From NCBI RefSeq assembly GCF_000471905.2, contig NW_006499436.1, forward strand, positions 2,613,625 to 2,677,624: a stretch of 64,000 nucleotides of DNA. Direction: 5' to 3'. Below, in pieces: positions 49,001-58,099 of the stretch (the first letter of the stretch is position 1; each line of letters begins with the position of its first letter). A program made the position numbers and the translations under genes. Source of the DNA: Amborella trichopoda (taxonomy: Eukaryota; Streptophyta; Magnoliopsida; Amborellales; Amborellaceae). The notes below the pieces were generated by a model. That model was given only the letters and a program-made list of their open reading frames with translations. It was not told where the DNA came from and did not search any database.

Positions 49001-51132
49001 ATAATTATTATTTGTAGTTTTCAAATTTTTTTTTATTTCATGTTCACGATCTCCATGTTAAAGATTACTTATTTCTAAAAATTAAGATTAAATCATATTT
49101 AAAAATATATTTATTTCCAAACCCATATTTCTACATTATGCGGGCTGGGCGCATAAAAGCCGTGTCCATATCAAAGGGATAGAGTTATCTTTAGCCATCA
49201 CATGTGAGATCCAACCATTAAACTAACATAAGAGGGATAGAGTCGATATAGCATCCTACCCTCCACTCCAACCATTAACGCATCAGATTAAAAGAAGAAA
49301 GGAAAACATGAAATCAAGTGGCACTCATTGCATGTACGGCTTTGATTACTCAGGGGTGCATACATGATCAATGGAAAGATCGTACACCAAACAATAAATA
49401 AATGCATAATAAAAAGGAACCCCCAAAATGAATATATGTCGCCTATGAGGGTACCCTCAGTGGCCCAGGGGCCACGGTGGTGTATAATGGTGATGGTATC
49501 ATACTCCCTGATCTCCAAAGGTTTTGTATAAGTTGTTGCTTCATGGGAAGGAGATGGAGACGAGATGATCCTGGGGCAGGAAATGTCACCTCGAGCTTCA
49601 CGTTGGGCCTGTGGCGAGGCACGCCGCCTGGTGCACACCGTCCATACTCTTCTGTATTTGGGTTGTTCATGGAGTGTTGCTTTGTTTTTGGCAACGGTGG
49701 TGGTTGCCATAACGCGAACTCCTCTGAGCCGCAGTGCCGAGGTCAATCATGAAGTCGAGCGAGATGGTGCACTACTTGGCCTCACCTTTCATGGTGGGCT
49801 CCACATAAGGGTGGCAATGGCCCCATCCTGGCCCTGAAAATTTGGGGCTGGGCTACAAAATGTGGCCCAATGGCCGGGCCACCAGGGCTTCAGGCGGGCC
49901 TGGGCCAAAACGCGGCTGTCCTGCTTCGGTTCAGCCCGGCCTTTATTTTCTTTGTTTTTTTTCTTTTAATTTTACTAACCTGGTCTTGACCCCGTCTGAG
50001 CTTAATAGGGCCAGAGCCTCCTCAACGCGATTCAGGCAAGGGCTGGCCCTTAGGGGAATAGGGCTGGGGCTGGGCCAGCCTAGGCCCGGGGTGTTGCCAG
50101 CCCTAGCTCCTCACACTTTGTGCGTCTATTTCGTAGCCTTGGCCACATCTTCAATAAAATAAAGTTACAACATTATATAAACTTTTCGGTAATAGATGAG
50201 TAGCATGTGGTTTGTATAAGGTTGCAACCTTAATCAATCAAAATAAGACGCTTCCATGCTTTATCATAAAATGCGATTTTCATGTCAAAACTTCTTAGAA
50301 TATATAGTGTGGGAATCTGTTTGCATCACTTAATTTTTATAAACTCCAAAAATAATTCAAATCAAGTAGATCTATAAATGCATAAAAATCTTGAAAATGA
50401 ACGATCTAGATAATGTATTGCAAGATGTATAGTTTTTGAGACTTGAAATCTTGTTTTTTTATTTATACTCATACATCTCAATGCCGAGATGATCAACTAC
50501 AAGTTTTTCCAACACCAAAAAAATTTTTCTCCAAGGATTTTAGAAGTGTACCTTGATTCTACATTATAAGGTGGCAACCTTATATAAAACTTTTTCCATA
50601 TAAATGTGGTGATTCCCTCTCCCCTCATGTCCAACATATATCTAGTAAAGTAAAGTGAATTTATCTTTCCATTAGCAATGTGTTCTCTAGCCCCCATATC
50701 TCCAACATGTACGAAGTAAAGTAACTCTCTCTCTCTCTAAGCATTTTGTGAACATGTAGGTTTTTGGTGGATGACATCCCAATACGGCGTTTTCCAAGGG
50801 TTCGGGCTCTTGGGCCCAAGTACCCATCCAAGCCCATGTCCGTGTATGCCACCATATGGGATGCTTCAGATTGGGCCACAGATGGGGGCAAATACAAAGC
50901 AAATTATACTTATGAGCCCTTCTATGCCACTTACACTAACTTCAAGCTTCGTGGATGCCAAAAGAAGAGATGCTCTCATGCCCTTGACTCTCTCATCCCA
51001 CCAAAGCCCAACAAGCAATTTAGGGAGTCTTTGAAGTTTGTGAGAGAAAATTATATGGTTTATGACTACTGCCAAGATCTCCAAAGGTACCCCAACAGAT
51101 TGCCTGAGTGCCCATCCTTGAAGCGCTGGTAA
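43019..51132 (+). CDS. Xyloglucan endotransglucosylase/hydrolase, 4 exons, complete
   Basis: A secreted GH16 enzyme that cuts and rejoins, or hydrolyses, cell-wall xyloglucan. Exons 43019-43286, 46916-47016, 48079-48299 and 50760-51132 join in phase to 963 nt (320 residues, TAA stop), within the usual XTH range. Residues 1-24 form a hydrophobic signal peptide ([17 protein letters not shown]). Exon 1 holds [18 protein letters not shown]; exon 2 [20 protein letters not shown]; exon 3 the catalytic [10 protein letters not shown], an N-glycosylation-type NGT further on and [11 protein letters not shown]; exon 4 [28 protein letters not shown] and the XET C-terminal [31 protein letters not shown] recalls group III members, but I cannot place it in a subgroup without a tree. 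All introns are GT..AG, and the first and third carry several MITEs. No inactivating change is seen. Confidence 0.93.
43369..43877. mobile_element. Mutator-like MITE in XTH intron 1
   Basis: Element 43378-43868 (491 bp) is flanked by ATGTTTTAA and ATATTTTAA (8 of 9 match). It begins GGGAAAGG and ends CTTGCCC. Its centre (ACCAAAATACCC ... AGGGGCATTTTGGT) matches the copy at 51560-52063, so both belong to one family. Confidence 0.75.
44493..45400. mobile_element. GGCCC-rich element fragments in XTH intron 1
   Basis: GC-rich stretches at about 44493-44830 (starting CTAGGTTGTCAATGGG) and 45230-45400 (GGCAATGGGCCGGGTGGCCC, then CCACAAAATGTGGCCCGAGG) resemble the hAT-like element at 49806, including the shared ACAAAATGTGGCCC block. 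Clean ends were not found, so these are treated as decayed copies. Confidence 0.5.
45960..46081. repeat. Adjacent 38-bp and 21-bp tandem duplications
   Basis: GGGGGTGGTATAGCGC recurs at 45960 and 45998; GGTGCACAATCACTCTTTAA recurs at 46039 and 46060. Both lie in XTH intron 1. Confidence 0.9.
46520..46866. mobile_element. MITE immediately upstream of XTH exon 2
   Basis: Left end GGAAACAATTTATATAAGGT and right end TTTATAGAAACCACACCC are inverted relatives of the ends of the copies at 50209 and 52509 (GTGTGGTTTCTATAAGG...). The core AGACCATCCATTTTCAAGAT is shared in the same family. It ends 49 bp before the exon 2 start at 46916. No convincing target duplication. Confidence 0.65.
48379..48793. 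mobile_element. AT-rich MITE in XTH intron 3
   Basis: Starts GGGAAATTTACTTATAC and ends GTAAACTTCCC. The two halves are imperfect inverted copies over about 90 bp (for example TTTTATCATCAAATC against GACTTGATAGTAAAA). The centre carries GGGGTAATTTGGTAATTT. No target duplication was identified. Confidence 0.6.
49440..49752. other. GC-richer segment of unknown origin in XTH intron 3
   Basis: About 310 bp that is markedly richer in G+C than the surrounding intron and stays open on both strands (minus 49443-49694; plus 49477-49752). The minus-strand peptide includes [20 protein letters not shown] do not recognise either translation. It could be a captured gene fragment or part of a transposon; no exon signals link it to the XTH gene. 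Confidence 0.35.
49798..50113. mobile_element. hAT-like GTGGCAA element in XTH intron 3
   Basis: Element 49806-50105 (300 bp) is flanked by GCTCCACA and GCTCCTCA (7 of 8). Ends TAAGGGTGGCAA and TTGCCAGCCCTA are inverted repeats. The interior is rich in GGGCC/GGCCC blocks and has no coding capacity. Confidence 0.75.
50209..50600. mobile_element. MITE in XTH intron 3
   Basis: Left end GTGGTTTGTATAAGGTTGCA and right end GGCAACCTTATATAAAACTT form an inverted pair. The core includes AATCAAGTAGATCTATAAAT, shared with 52680 and 63935. It ends about 160 bp before exon 4. Confidence 0.65.
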
Positions 51133-51199
51133 ATTATTGATGAATTAGGAATCAGGCTTGCACTGGTAAATTAATGATGAATTAAGAATCGGGCTTGGG
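51126..51199. repeat. 37-bp duplication covering the XTH stop codon
   Basis: CTGGTAAATTATTGATGAAT at 51126 (the TAA here is the stop) recurs as CTGGTAAATTAATGATGAAT at 51163, followed in both by a GGCTTG-containing tail. Confidence 0.85.
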
Positions 51200-51550
51200 T
51201 CAAGATAGTAGAGGCTGTGTTTTCACAGCACCACGTCGCAAGCACCATTCCTGTGCAACCAACCTTGTCAAAAAAAGAAAGATGATGAATTGAGTTTGTA
51301 TTAGCGTTTGGGTTTTGGCTAAATAAGTTTGTATTAGCATTTTTTTTTCATGAGTATCCCCTTTTATGTATTTATAAGGGAATTGTCAATGTTCATTACT
51401 GTAATTTCAATGTTGGTTCTCACTCTACAGGAGAATTTTACATGCAAAAAATTATTTATGCTTAGTAGTTTGCGTTTGATGGACAATAGTCAGCTTATTC
51501 ATAAGCAAAAATATAAGGGAAAGTTTTGTATGTGACCTTACATTTATGTA

Positions 51551-52072
51551 AAGTATATGGGGAAAGCTTTCTATATTCCCCCTACAATATAAGAGTTCTA
51601 TGTTCCCCTTATCCAACCGTCTATTTTTAAATGGAGGGCTAAGATTGCACCAATCACAATGTCACGTCTCTACACTGTTTTATTTTTAATTTTTTTTCTA
51701 TACACTGTTTTGATACCAAATTTTGGACGTCTATTCCTATATTCAATTCGTACTAATGAAAAATATATATAAAAAAATATTTTCAATAAAATAAAATAAC
51801 CAAAATACCCCTAAAAGTTTCAAGGGATATTTTGGTCATTATGTTTTATCGAAAAATTATTGTTAATATTTTCTATAGGTGCGCCCCAATGAGAAGATGG
51901 CACGTACCAAATTTCATATTAAAAACAATTGTATTAAAAAAAATAAAAATAAAATACTTTGAGACGTCGGATCTAAGATCCTCTCTTGATAAAAAATGGA
52001 CGGCTGGATAGTAGGGAGATCATAGCACTTCTATGTTGTAGGGGGAACGTAGAAAGCTCTTCCAAGTATGTG
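51551..52072. mobile_element. Mutator-like MITE with long inverted repeats and 9-bp target duplication
   Basis: Element 51560-52063 (504 bp) lies between AAGTATATG and AAGTATGTG (8 of 9). The arms pair over more than 60 bp; each holds AGCTTTCTA-type ends followed by TTCCCCCTACAA. The centre shares ACCAAAATACCCC and a TTTTGGTCAT block with the intron 1 copy at 43378. No coding capacity. Confidence 0.85.
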
Positions 52073-52508
52073 TGACTCCATTTCTCAGCCATCCGATATG
52101 AATAAATAGTTAGGACATCTTATGTCATGATATCACACCAAAATATTATTTTACTTTTAGTATTATTTTTCCACAAAGTATTTTTGTATGAAATTTGGGG
52201 CGTCCCCTTAAGTTATTGGGCCACACCAAGCAAAAATAAAAGAAATATTTTCAATAAAAACAAATGATAAAAAAGCCCCTCCATGTTTCGGGGTTATTTT
52301 CATAATTTAATGCTATGATTTTTTTTTTTAATCATGTGCATCATTGATAGATATATGTATGGTACAAATTTCGTTATAAAATGATTTATAGAATAAAAAT
52401 TAACAATAAAATACTTAGAGCCATAGGATCAAAGTTTGAAACTCAAGAGCCAACCCTAGTCAGATTGAAAGGTTGAGAGCAGGGACTACATATGATTCAC
52501 ATCTAGGT

Positions 52509-52920
52509 GGGTCAGGGTGTGGTTTCTATAAGGTTGCAACCTTAAACAATTCAATTAAGGTGCACCTCCAAATTCTTTCTTAACATGTAATTTTGATGTA
52601 ATTTGTTTTTAGGATTACCTAAAAATCTATTTTTATATCTAATTATATAATTTTAAACTCCAAAAATGAATAAAATCAAGTAGATCGACAAACATATGAA
52701 AATATTGAAAATGGACGGTCTAGATAATGTGTTGCATGATGCACTATTTATGAGACTTTAATATCTATATATATATATATATATATATATATTCATGGAT
52801 CTTGATGTTGAGATGATGAATTAGAGGGTTTATCAACATTAAAATAACATTTTTCGATAGAATTTTGAGGTGCACTTGTAATTGTACATTTTAAAGTTGC
52901 AACCTTATATAACCTTTTTC
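52509..52920. mobile_element. MITE with ends of the TATAAGGTTGCAACC type
   Basis: Left end GTGTGGTTTCTATAAGGTTG and right end GTTGCAACCTTATATAACC pair over about 50 bp, including GGTGCACCTC/GAGGTGCAC inner blocks. Contains an (AT)n run at 52765-52792. Same family as 46520 and 50209. Sequence at 52075-52500 resembles the interior of the 51560 element but has no clear ends. Confidence 0.7.
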
Positions 52921-53010
52921 CTTCCCAAAATATAATAACGTGCACAATGCTTTATGACATTTAAAATAGAGATTGCATACCATAACCTCATTTACCCCTT
53001 GTACAAAATC

Positions 53011-53070
53011 GTCATCAGCCACCTTCAAATAAACCAAAACGTCATCAGCCACCTTCAAATAAATCAAACA
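53011..53070. repeat. 2 x 30-bp direct tandem repeat
   Basis: GTCATCAGCCACCTTCAAAT recurs at 53011 and 53041 with one difference in the unit. Confidence 0.92.
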
Positions 53071-53329
53071 GCTGCGGGTGTGCCAGGTTTCCGAATGGAT
53101 CTTGATTAAAAGTTTTCTCGGGCTTTAAGAGCTATCAATAGGACACATCCTGCCTCCAGATTTCACATCTGACGGTTGTGGATAATTGTATGACTGTTTT
53201 TTCACAACGGTAATATTTTTTTTTTGAACATAAAGCTGCAGGCATTTAACTTTCACCCTTATTATTATTAACTGGTGTTTTGATGTTTCAAAACCTCCTT
53301 GCGTCTTAGATCCATTTGGTTGCACGTGA

Positions 53330-53540
53330 TGGATTCTTTATCTGTAGTGGTGGTTTCTTTCTACCATCTGTATAGGAAGGCAAATGAGATTGCAAATGGT
53401 TTGGCAATAAAAAAGGATAAATTTGGATTTTTTAGTAATTTCGTCTGATTTATTTTTACCGATATATTGTTTCTTTTCCCTTATAAATAAAATAAGTACT
53501 CTTGCCAAAAACAAATATAAAAAAAATACAAAGAGAATGA
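53330..53540 (+). pseudogene. LINE 3' fragment (RNase H C-terminal end)
   Basis: The reading VVSFYHLYRKANEIANGLAI (near 53350-53410) resembles the 'H..R..N..AD.LA' end of the RNase H domain in plant LINEs. A short AT-rich trailer follows, then an A-rich stretch near 53518-53530. The rest of the element is absent. Confidence 0.45.
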
Positions 53541-53783
53541 TCTCCGAATCTGTGGCCTTTGTCTATGAAATGGGGCTGTAGGGAACCCCATTGCATCAAT
53601 GGCCTGGACTGACATGAGTGTGCTGACGCGGTGAGGATTTGACATGGGATGAGACGGCTGTCATTCATTGAGCTAACTAAACGTGCACCAGGTAATCTTG
53701 CATGGTAGTGGGTTTGAAAGATCTTAAAAGGCACCACCAAATAGCTAGGTGAAACATTAGTCACGGTTCATCCATTTTTTTCA

Positions 53784-54109
53784 TTTTTATTTAGGGGTGG
53801 CAATAGGTCACTTGCCGACCCGTTGGTTTGACTTCAACCAGGTCTAGTCCTGGGTTTGGGTTGGGTCCAGGTCTAGGTTCTAGACCCGGGGGGAGGGGTC
53901 AAAGGTTTGGGTCTAGCATGGATCCCTATTATATTGGTTCCAGTAAAGTATAGAAAATATGTAAAATATATACTAAATAACATATAAAGACCTAGGTCCA
54001 TGTCAAAATGACTTGGACTCGACTTGGCACTTGGTCCAAGTCACTCGGATCTCTAGGTCCCTATGGAAACCCCGACCTGCCACAACTTGTTGCCACCCCT
54101 GTTATTATT
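53784..54109. mobile_element. hAT-like GTGGCAA element
   Basis: Element 53792-54101 (310 bp) has ends TAGGGGTGGCAA and TTGCCACCCCTG. Flanks TTTTTATT and TTATTATT match at 7 of 8. The interior is rich in GGTC/GACC blocks (GGTCTAGTCC, CTAGGTCC). Confidence 0.8.
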
Positions 54110-54839
54110 TCATTATAATGAAGGGGGTATTGAGAAAATAAAAATTGAGAAAATAAAAAACACACTCCAAGGAGCATAGATAGGGTCTATTTGCACAAAT
54201 AAACAAGCCTATTCATCAACCGGATCTAAAACTTTGGGACCGACTGATATGGAGGGATTCCCATTAGGTTGGGTGAGCACGTAGGGTCATCCCGCCAAGT
54301 TGACTCTGGTTGTCACTAGGCCATGAAATCTTGGCCAGATGGTCCTTTCAGGTCAAGAAAAAACTGACCCGATTTCTTGCAGAGTTGTTCTTGGGTCAAG
54401 CGTAATGTGGGGTTAACCCTGACCAGTTTGCAGTCTGATTGAGCCCTCCTAGTGTTTAAGTGCATGCACAAAGACAAAAGGTGCCCTTGTGAAAATAGGT
54501 TTTTAAACTTAACACAACATATTTCAATGGATACTTGAGTTGCATATCAGACTTGTTTGGCTCGTGGGTAGCCATCTCATGTTTGATTTATGAAAAAGCA
54601 GTCACCATGACATCTAAACTATTCACAACATTTTGCAAAATAGTGCCATTTTATTAGAACTCTGCTGCATATTTTGCAAGCAGTAAAGCCAAGTGCCATT
54701 TTATAAGAAAGCTTCTTTGTACCTTGCAAGGTACAAAGCCGATCTTTTACAAAACTCCCTCTTTGGAGAGATTTTCAATGAAGCAAACCAGCCCAAGATC
54801 AATATCTAATATTAAGAAAGAAGAAAACAATCATCACTA

Positions 54840-55720
54840 TTGTCAAAGGTTTTTCTAAATAAATTGGGATTAGCTATGCGAATCTTAGGCTGTTATTTTA
54901 CTCTATTAAATACCATACCATTAGTAAGGCCATAAGTCCCCATATTTTTTCTCACTCTTTTCAACCATGTTATTTTGGGCCTAGCCCTTGTCTTTTTTTA
55001 ACCTTCCACTTAAATTGACTCGCACTTCCTAACCGGTGGTGTACTGGGTTTGTGCCATGTATGGCCAGCCACCTAAGTCTAGTCTCTTTCATCTTATCTC
55101 CTATTGATGCCATACTTAAATTTTTCAGAATGTATTTATTTCGAATTTTATCCCTTCTTTTCTTTCCCCTCATCCATCTGAACATCCTCATCTCCGCTGT
55201 ACTCATTCTATAGGTATATCATTTTTGATAGCCCAACATTCCTCTCTATAGAACAAAGTTGGTCTCACATCTGCTATATAGAACTTGTCCTTTAGCTTCA
55301 TTGGTATACGGCAATCACATAAATGTCAGTTGCATCGTGCATATCTCTCACCAAGTCGATATAGTGTTGGGAGACTCTTTTCTTTTCCAACACCGACCAA
55401 ATCAAATATTGATGTACTCTATCATAAGCTTTCTCTAGATCAATAAAGGCCATATAGAGGTCTTTTCCCTTCTCCCTAAACTTCTCAATCAGTTGTTTAA
55501 ATAGGAAAATAACCTTTGTTGTTGAACTTTTTAGCATAAAACCGAATTGGTTTTTTGATACACTCATTTCACACCTTAGTCGTTGCTCAATCACTTTCTC
55601 CCAGAGCTCCATAGTGTGGCTCATAAGTTTGATCACTCAATAGTTTGCACAATTCTATATGTCTCATTTATTTTTATAAATAGGTACCACATGTTCTTTG
55701 TCTGGTATTTTCTTTGTTCT
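54840..55720 (-). pseudogene. RTE-type LINE fragment with reverse transcriptase
   Basis: The minus strand from about 55720 holds RT blocks in RTE order: a broken NKG..QNC.NYRGIKL-like start, KLMSHTMELWEKVIEQRLR (55580-55636), SKNQFGFMLKSSTT (near 55550), MAFIDLEKAYDRVHQ (near 55440) and an ISVR-like position lost at 55298. A C-terminal block follows at 54970-55206, with RWMRGKKRRDKIRNKYI and ETRLRWLAIHGTNPVHHR. The catalytic YVDD part lies in the missing segment. The 3' end near 54840 has an ATC-rich remnant of the tail. 5'-truncated and internally deleted. Confidence 0.8.
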
Positions 55721-56127
55721 TAACACCTTGTATAGTTGTGAGTTATACTACCGTGGTTCAATGCTATAAGCTACCATGGAACTTTGATAGACTTTGTAGT
55801 ATATACTCTAAGTGACGGTTCAAATGAAAAGATACCTTCATGGCACACAAATATTATATGGTTGTCTATTATTTTTTATATTATTTTGAAATAGGAGAGG
55901 AAATGTTAGTATTTTAATATAAGTAAAATATTATAAGTTCTTTCAAAATAATATACTTATATATTTTGTTTTCCTAAGTTTTAAATAAATAGAGAGAAAA
56001 CATTATGGGTCTTAGTCTCATATTGAAGAGTGGAGTGTGAAAAGAGTAGCCATGGAACAAAGGAGAGAGTGTGGACACTTATGCGAAGCACGCAAAGAGT
56101 GCGACGTGCACACTCACATGCATGCGT

Positions 56128-56160
56128 TCGTGAGGGCGAGGGCGAGGGCGAGGGTGAGGG
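56128..56160. repeat. (GAGGGC)n short tandem repeat
   Basis: About five GAGGGC/GAGGGT units. The arginine-rich and proline/serine-rich open frames over it are by-products of the repeat. Confidence 0.85.
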
Positions 56161-56339
56161 TGCTTGATGGTGCAATTTGCACTTCGCACGCTTGCATTGA
56201 CGCAAGGCACCCATTGTACATGTATGGGTTGGGCTCGGGCTCGATCCAATTTTATGCAATACGACTCATACTTGCACATGTGCATGAAGCGGTGTGAGCT
56301 CTAACATCTAGTATCCTAGACATTGATTTTGAGAGGCCT

Positions 56340-57302
56340 CATGACTGTTCAATGATCCAACAGTTAATAAATGTTGTATGATGATAGTTGGAAACCCAAC
56401 AAGCACTTGTCTTGTGAACATGCATATTCACAACTACTATTCACTCTTTCACCTTTTTACTATTTCAAATTCTCTCTCAATATTTTGTTATGAAAATACA
56501 AAAAACAAGCCACTTTCTCTCTCTAAATTCAGGCAACTTCAATGCTACGTAGACTTGCTTATATTGTACAAAATTAGGCGTGTATCATTATCAACCTTCT
56601 GTTTATAGATATCCTGAAGACTAACTTGTCTGAGTTACCTTTTTGCACACTGTTATTCTATAGTGAGGGGTTTAAATGACAGTAGTGACAGAGCGCATAA
56701 CATAATATAAACATGAAATTCCGTCTATTTATTTCTTTCATTCCTTTATTACTACAAATTCTAGCACCCGTTTGACCCTGCACCAATTTTTCAACAATTC
56801 ATTGATCCAGTGGTTAATAACTATTGGATGATGGCTATTGGAAATCCAACATTCACTTGTCATGTAAAAACTCACATTAGCAATCACTATTCACTCTTTA
56901 AAAGGGATTTTCACTCATCTTTTTGAACTACCTTTTACTATTTCAAATTCTCCTTCTCACTCAATATTTTCTTATTGTTTTTATCTCTCTGAAATCACAA
57001 AAAAATGAACCACTTTCTCTCTTTAAACTTAGACAACTCTGGTGCTAAATAGACATGCTATACAATGCAAAATTATGCATGTATCATCATCGATCTTTTG
57101 TTTACAAACATCCCGAGGATTGATTTACCCGAGTTAGTTTTTTTTACGATGTTTTCTACAGTAAGGGGATAAATTACAGTCTTGAGAGAGCATATGGCGT
57201 CGCTATAAATAGGAAAATCCTTCTTCTATTTATTTCTTTCGTTCCTTTATTACTACAAATTCCAGCACCTGTTTCACCCTATACCAATTTTCCAACAATT
57301 CA
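56340..57302. repeat. Two direct copies of a roughly 500-bp repeat, with a third part-copy at 61975-62165
   Basis: Copy 1 is about 56340-56805 and copy 2 about 56806-57302; CTATTTATTTCTTTC is offset by 501 bp (56724 and 57225). Both share GTTAATAA..T..TGATGATG near the start, CACTTTCTCTCT in the middle and CCTTTATTACTACAAATTC at the end. The right part reappears at 61975-62165 beyond the Copia element. The function is unknown; LTRs of a lost element are possible, but no TG..CA ends or gene content were seen. Confidence 0.75.
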
Positions 57303-57843
57303 AGACTGTAGTTTGAGTGAAACAATGAAAGAAAGTATGAGTTCCTTAAAAGTTATGAATCAAGACTTTGCAAGATAGGTTCGATGGGACAAATTTCAAA
57401 AAGTTGTTTTTGTCGACCACACTGAGGGTCTGTTTCATAACACACTAATATCATGATGTTTCTGAATATTAGAGAATCGAATGTAATTCTAATTGTAGAA
57501 GTTAGTGGATCATGTTTGACAAGATCAATCATAGGCTAAGCTCCACCATTATGGCTAAAGGAAATGGTGGGAAAAAAAAAAATCTAAAATACAAGTAGAA
57601 GTCAAACATGTGCAAATCTATATATATATATATAAAGTTAGTATTTAATTAAGATATATGAAAAGTTGGCAATGCAATTATCCAAAAATTTAAAACTTTG
57701 TATATTTAAACTCTGCTTTGTCAAATAGACCCTTAAGGTGGCTTACGTGATTACTGAAAATATGTCGGAGTTGCCATCACCACTTGAAGAGGAGGACCCC
57801 TAATTATCCAAATATCAACAAAAATGGATGGAGGAAGATTACA

Positions 57844-58042
57844 TGTTAAAAAAATAAAAAGAAAAGAAGACATGCATTCTTCTATTGCTTTACACAGTTT
57901 TTATAAGTTACAACAACATCATCCCTATTTGTGGGATTTGTAGAGAGAAAGATGTTAAGAAGTTACAAAAGATAGGCATTACAACTACTACTCACGGTTT
58001 AGTCAAACCGTGTGTGTTTAGATGTGAACAAATCTTCTAATA
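57844..58042 (-). repeat. Copia 3' LTR
   Basis: 199 bp; on the + strand it starts TGTTAAAAAAATAAAAAG and ends CTTCTAATA. It matches the right LTR over blocks such as TTCTTCTATTGCTTTAC, TTTTTATAAGTTACAA and CGGTTTAGTCAAA. Confidence 0.9.
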
Positions 58043-58099
58043 TTCCCCCTCAAGTTGGAGCATGAATGGAGATGATGCCCAACTTACCAGTAAGATAGT

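Noticed and set aside
56037-56297. Open frames on both strands with RARARARVRV and PSPSPSPS runs
   Set aside because: They are products of the GAGGGC hexanucleotide repeat.
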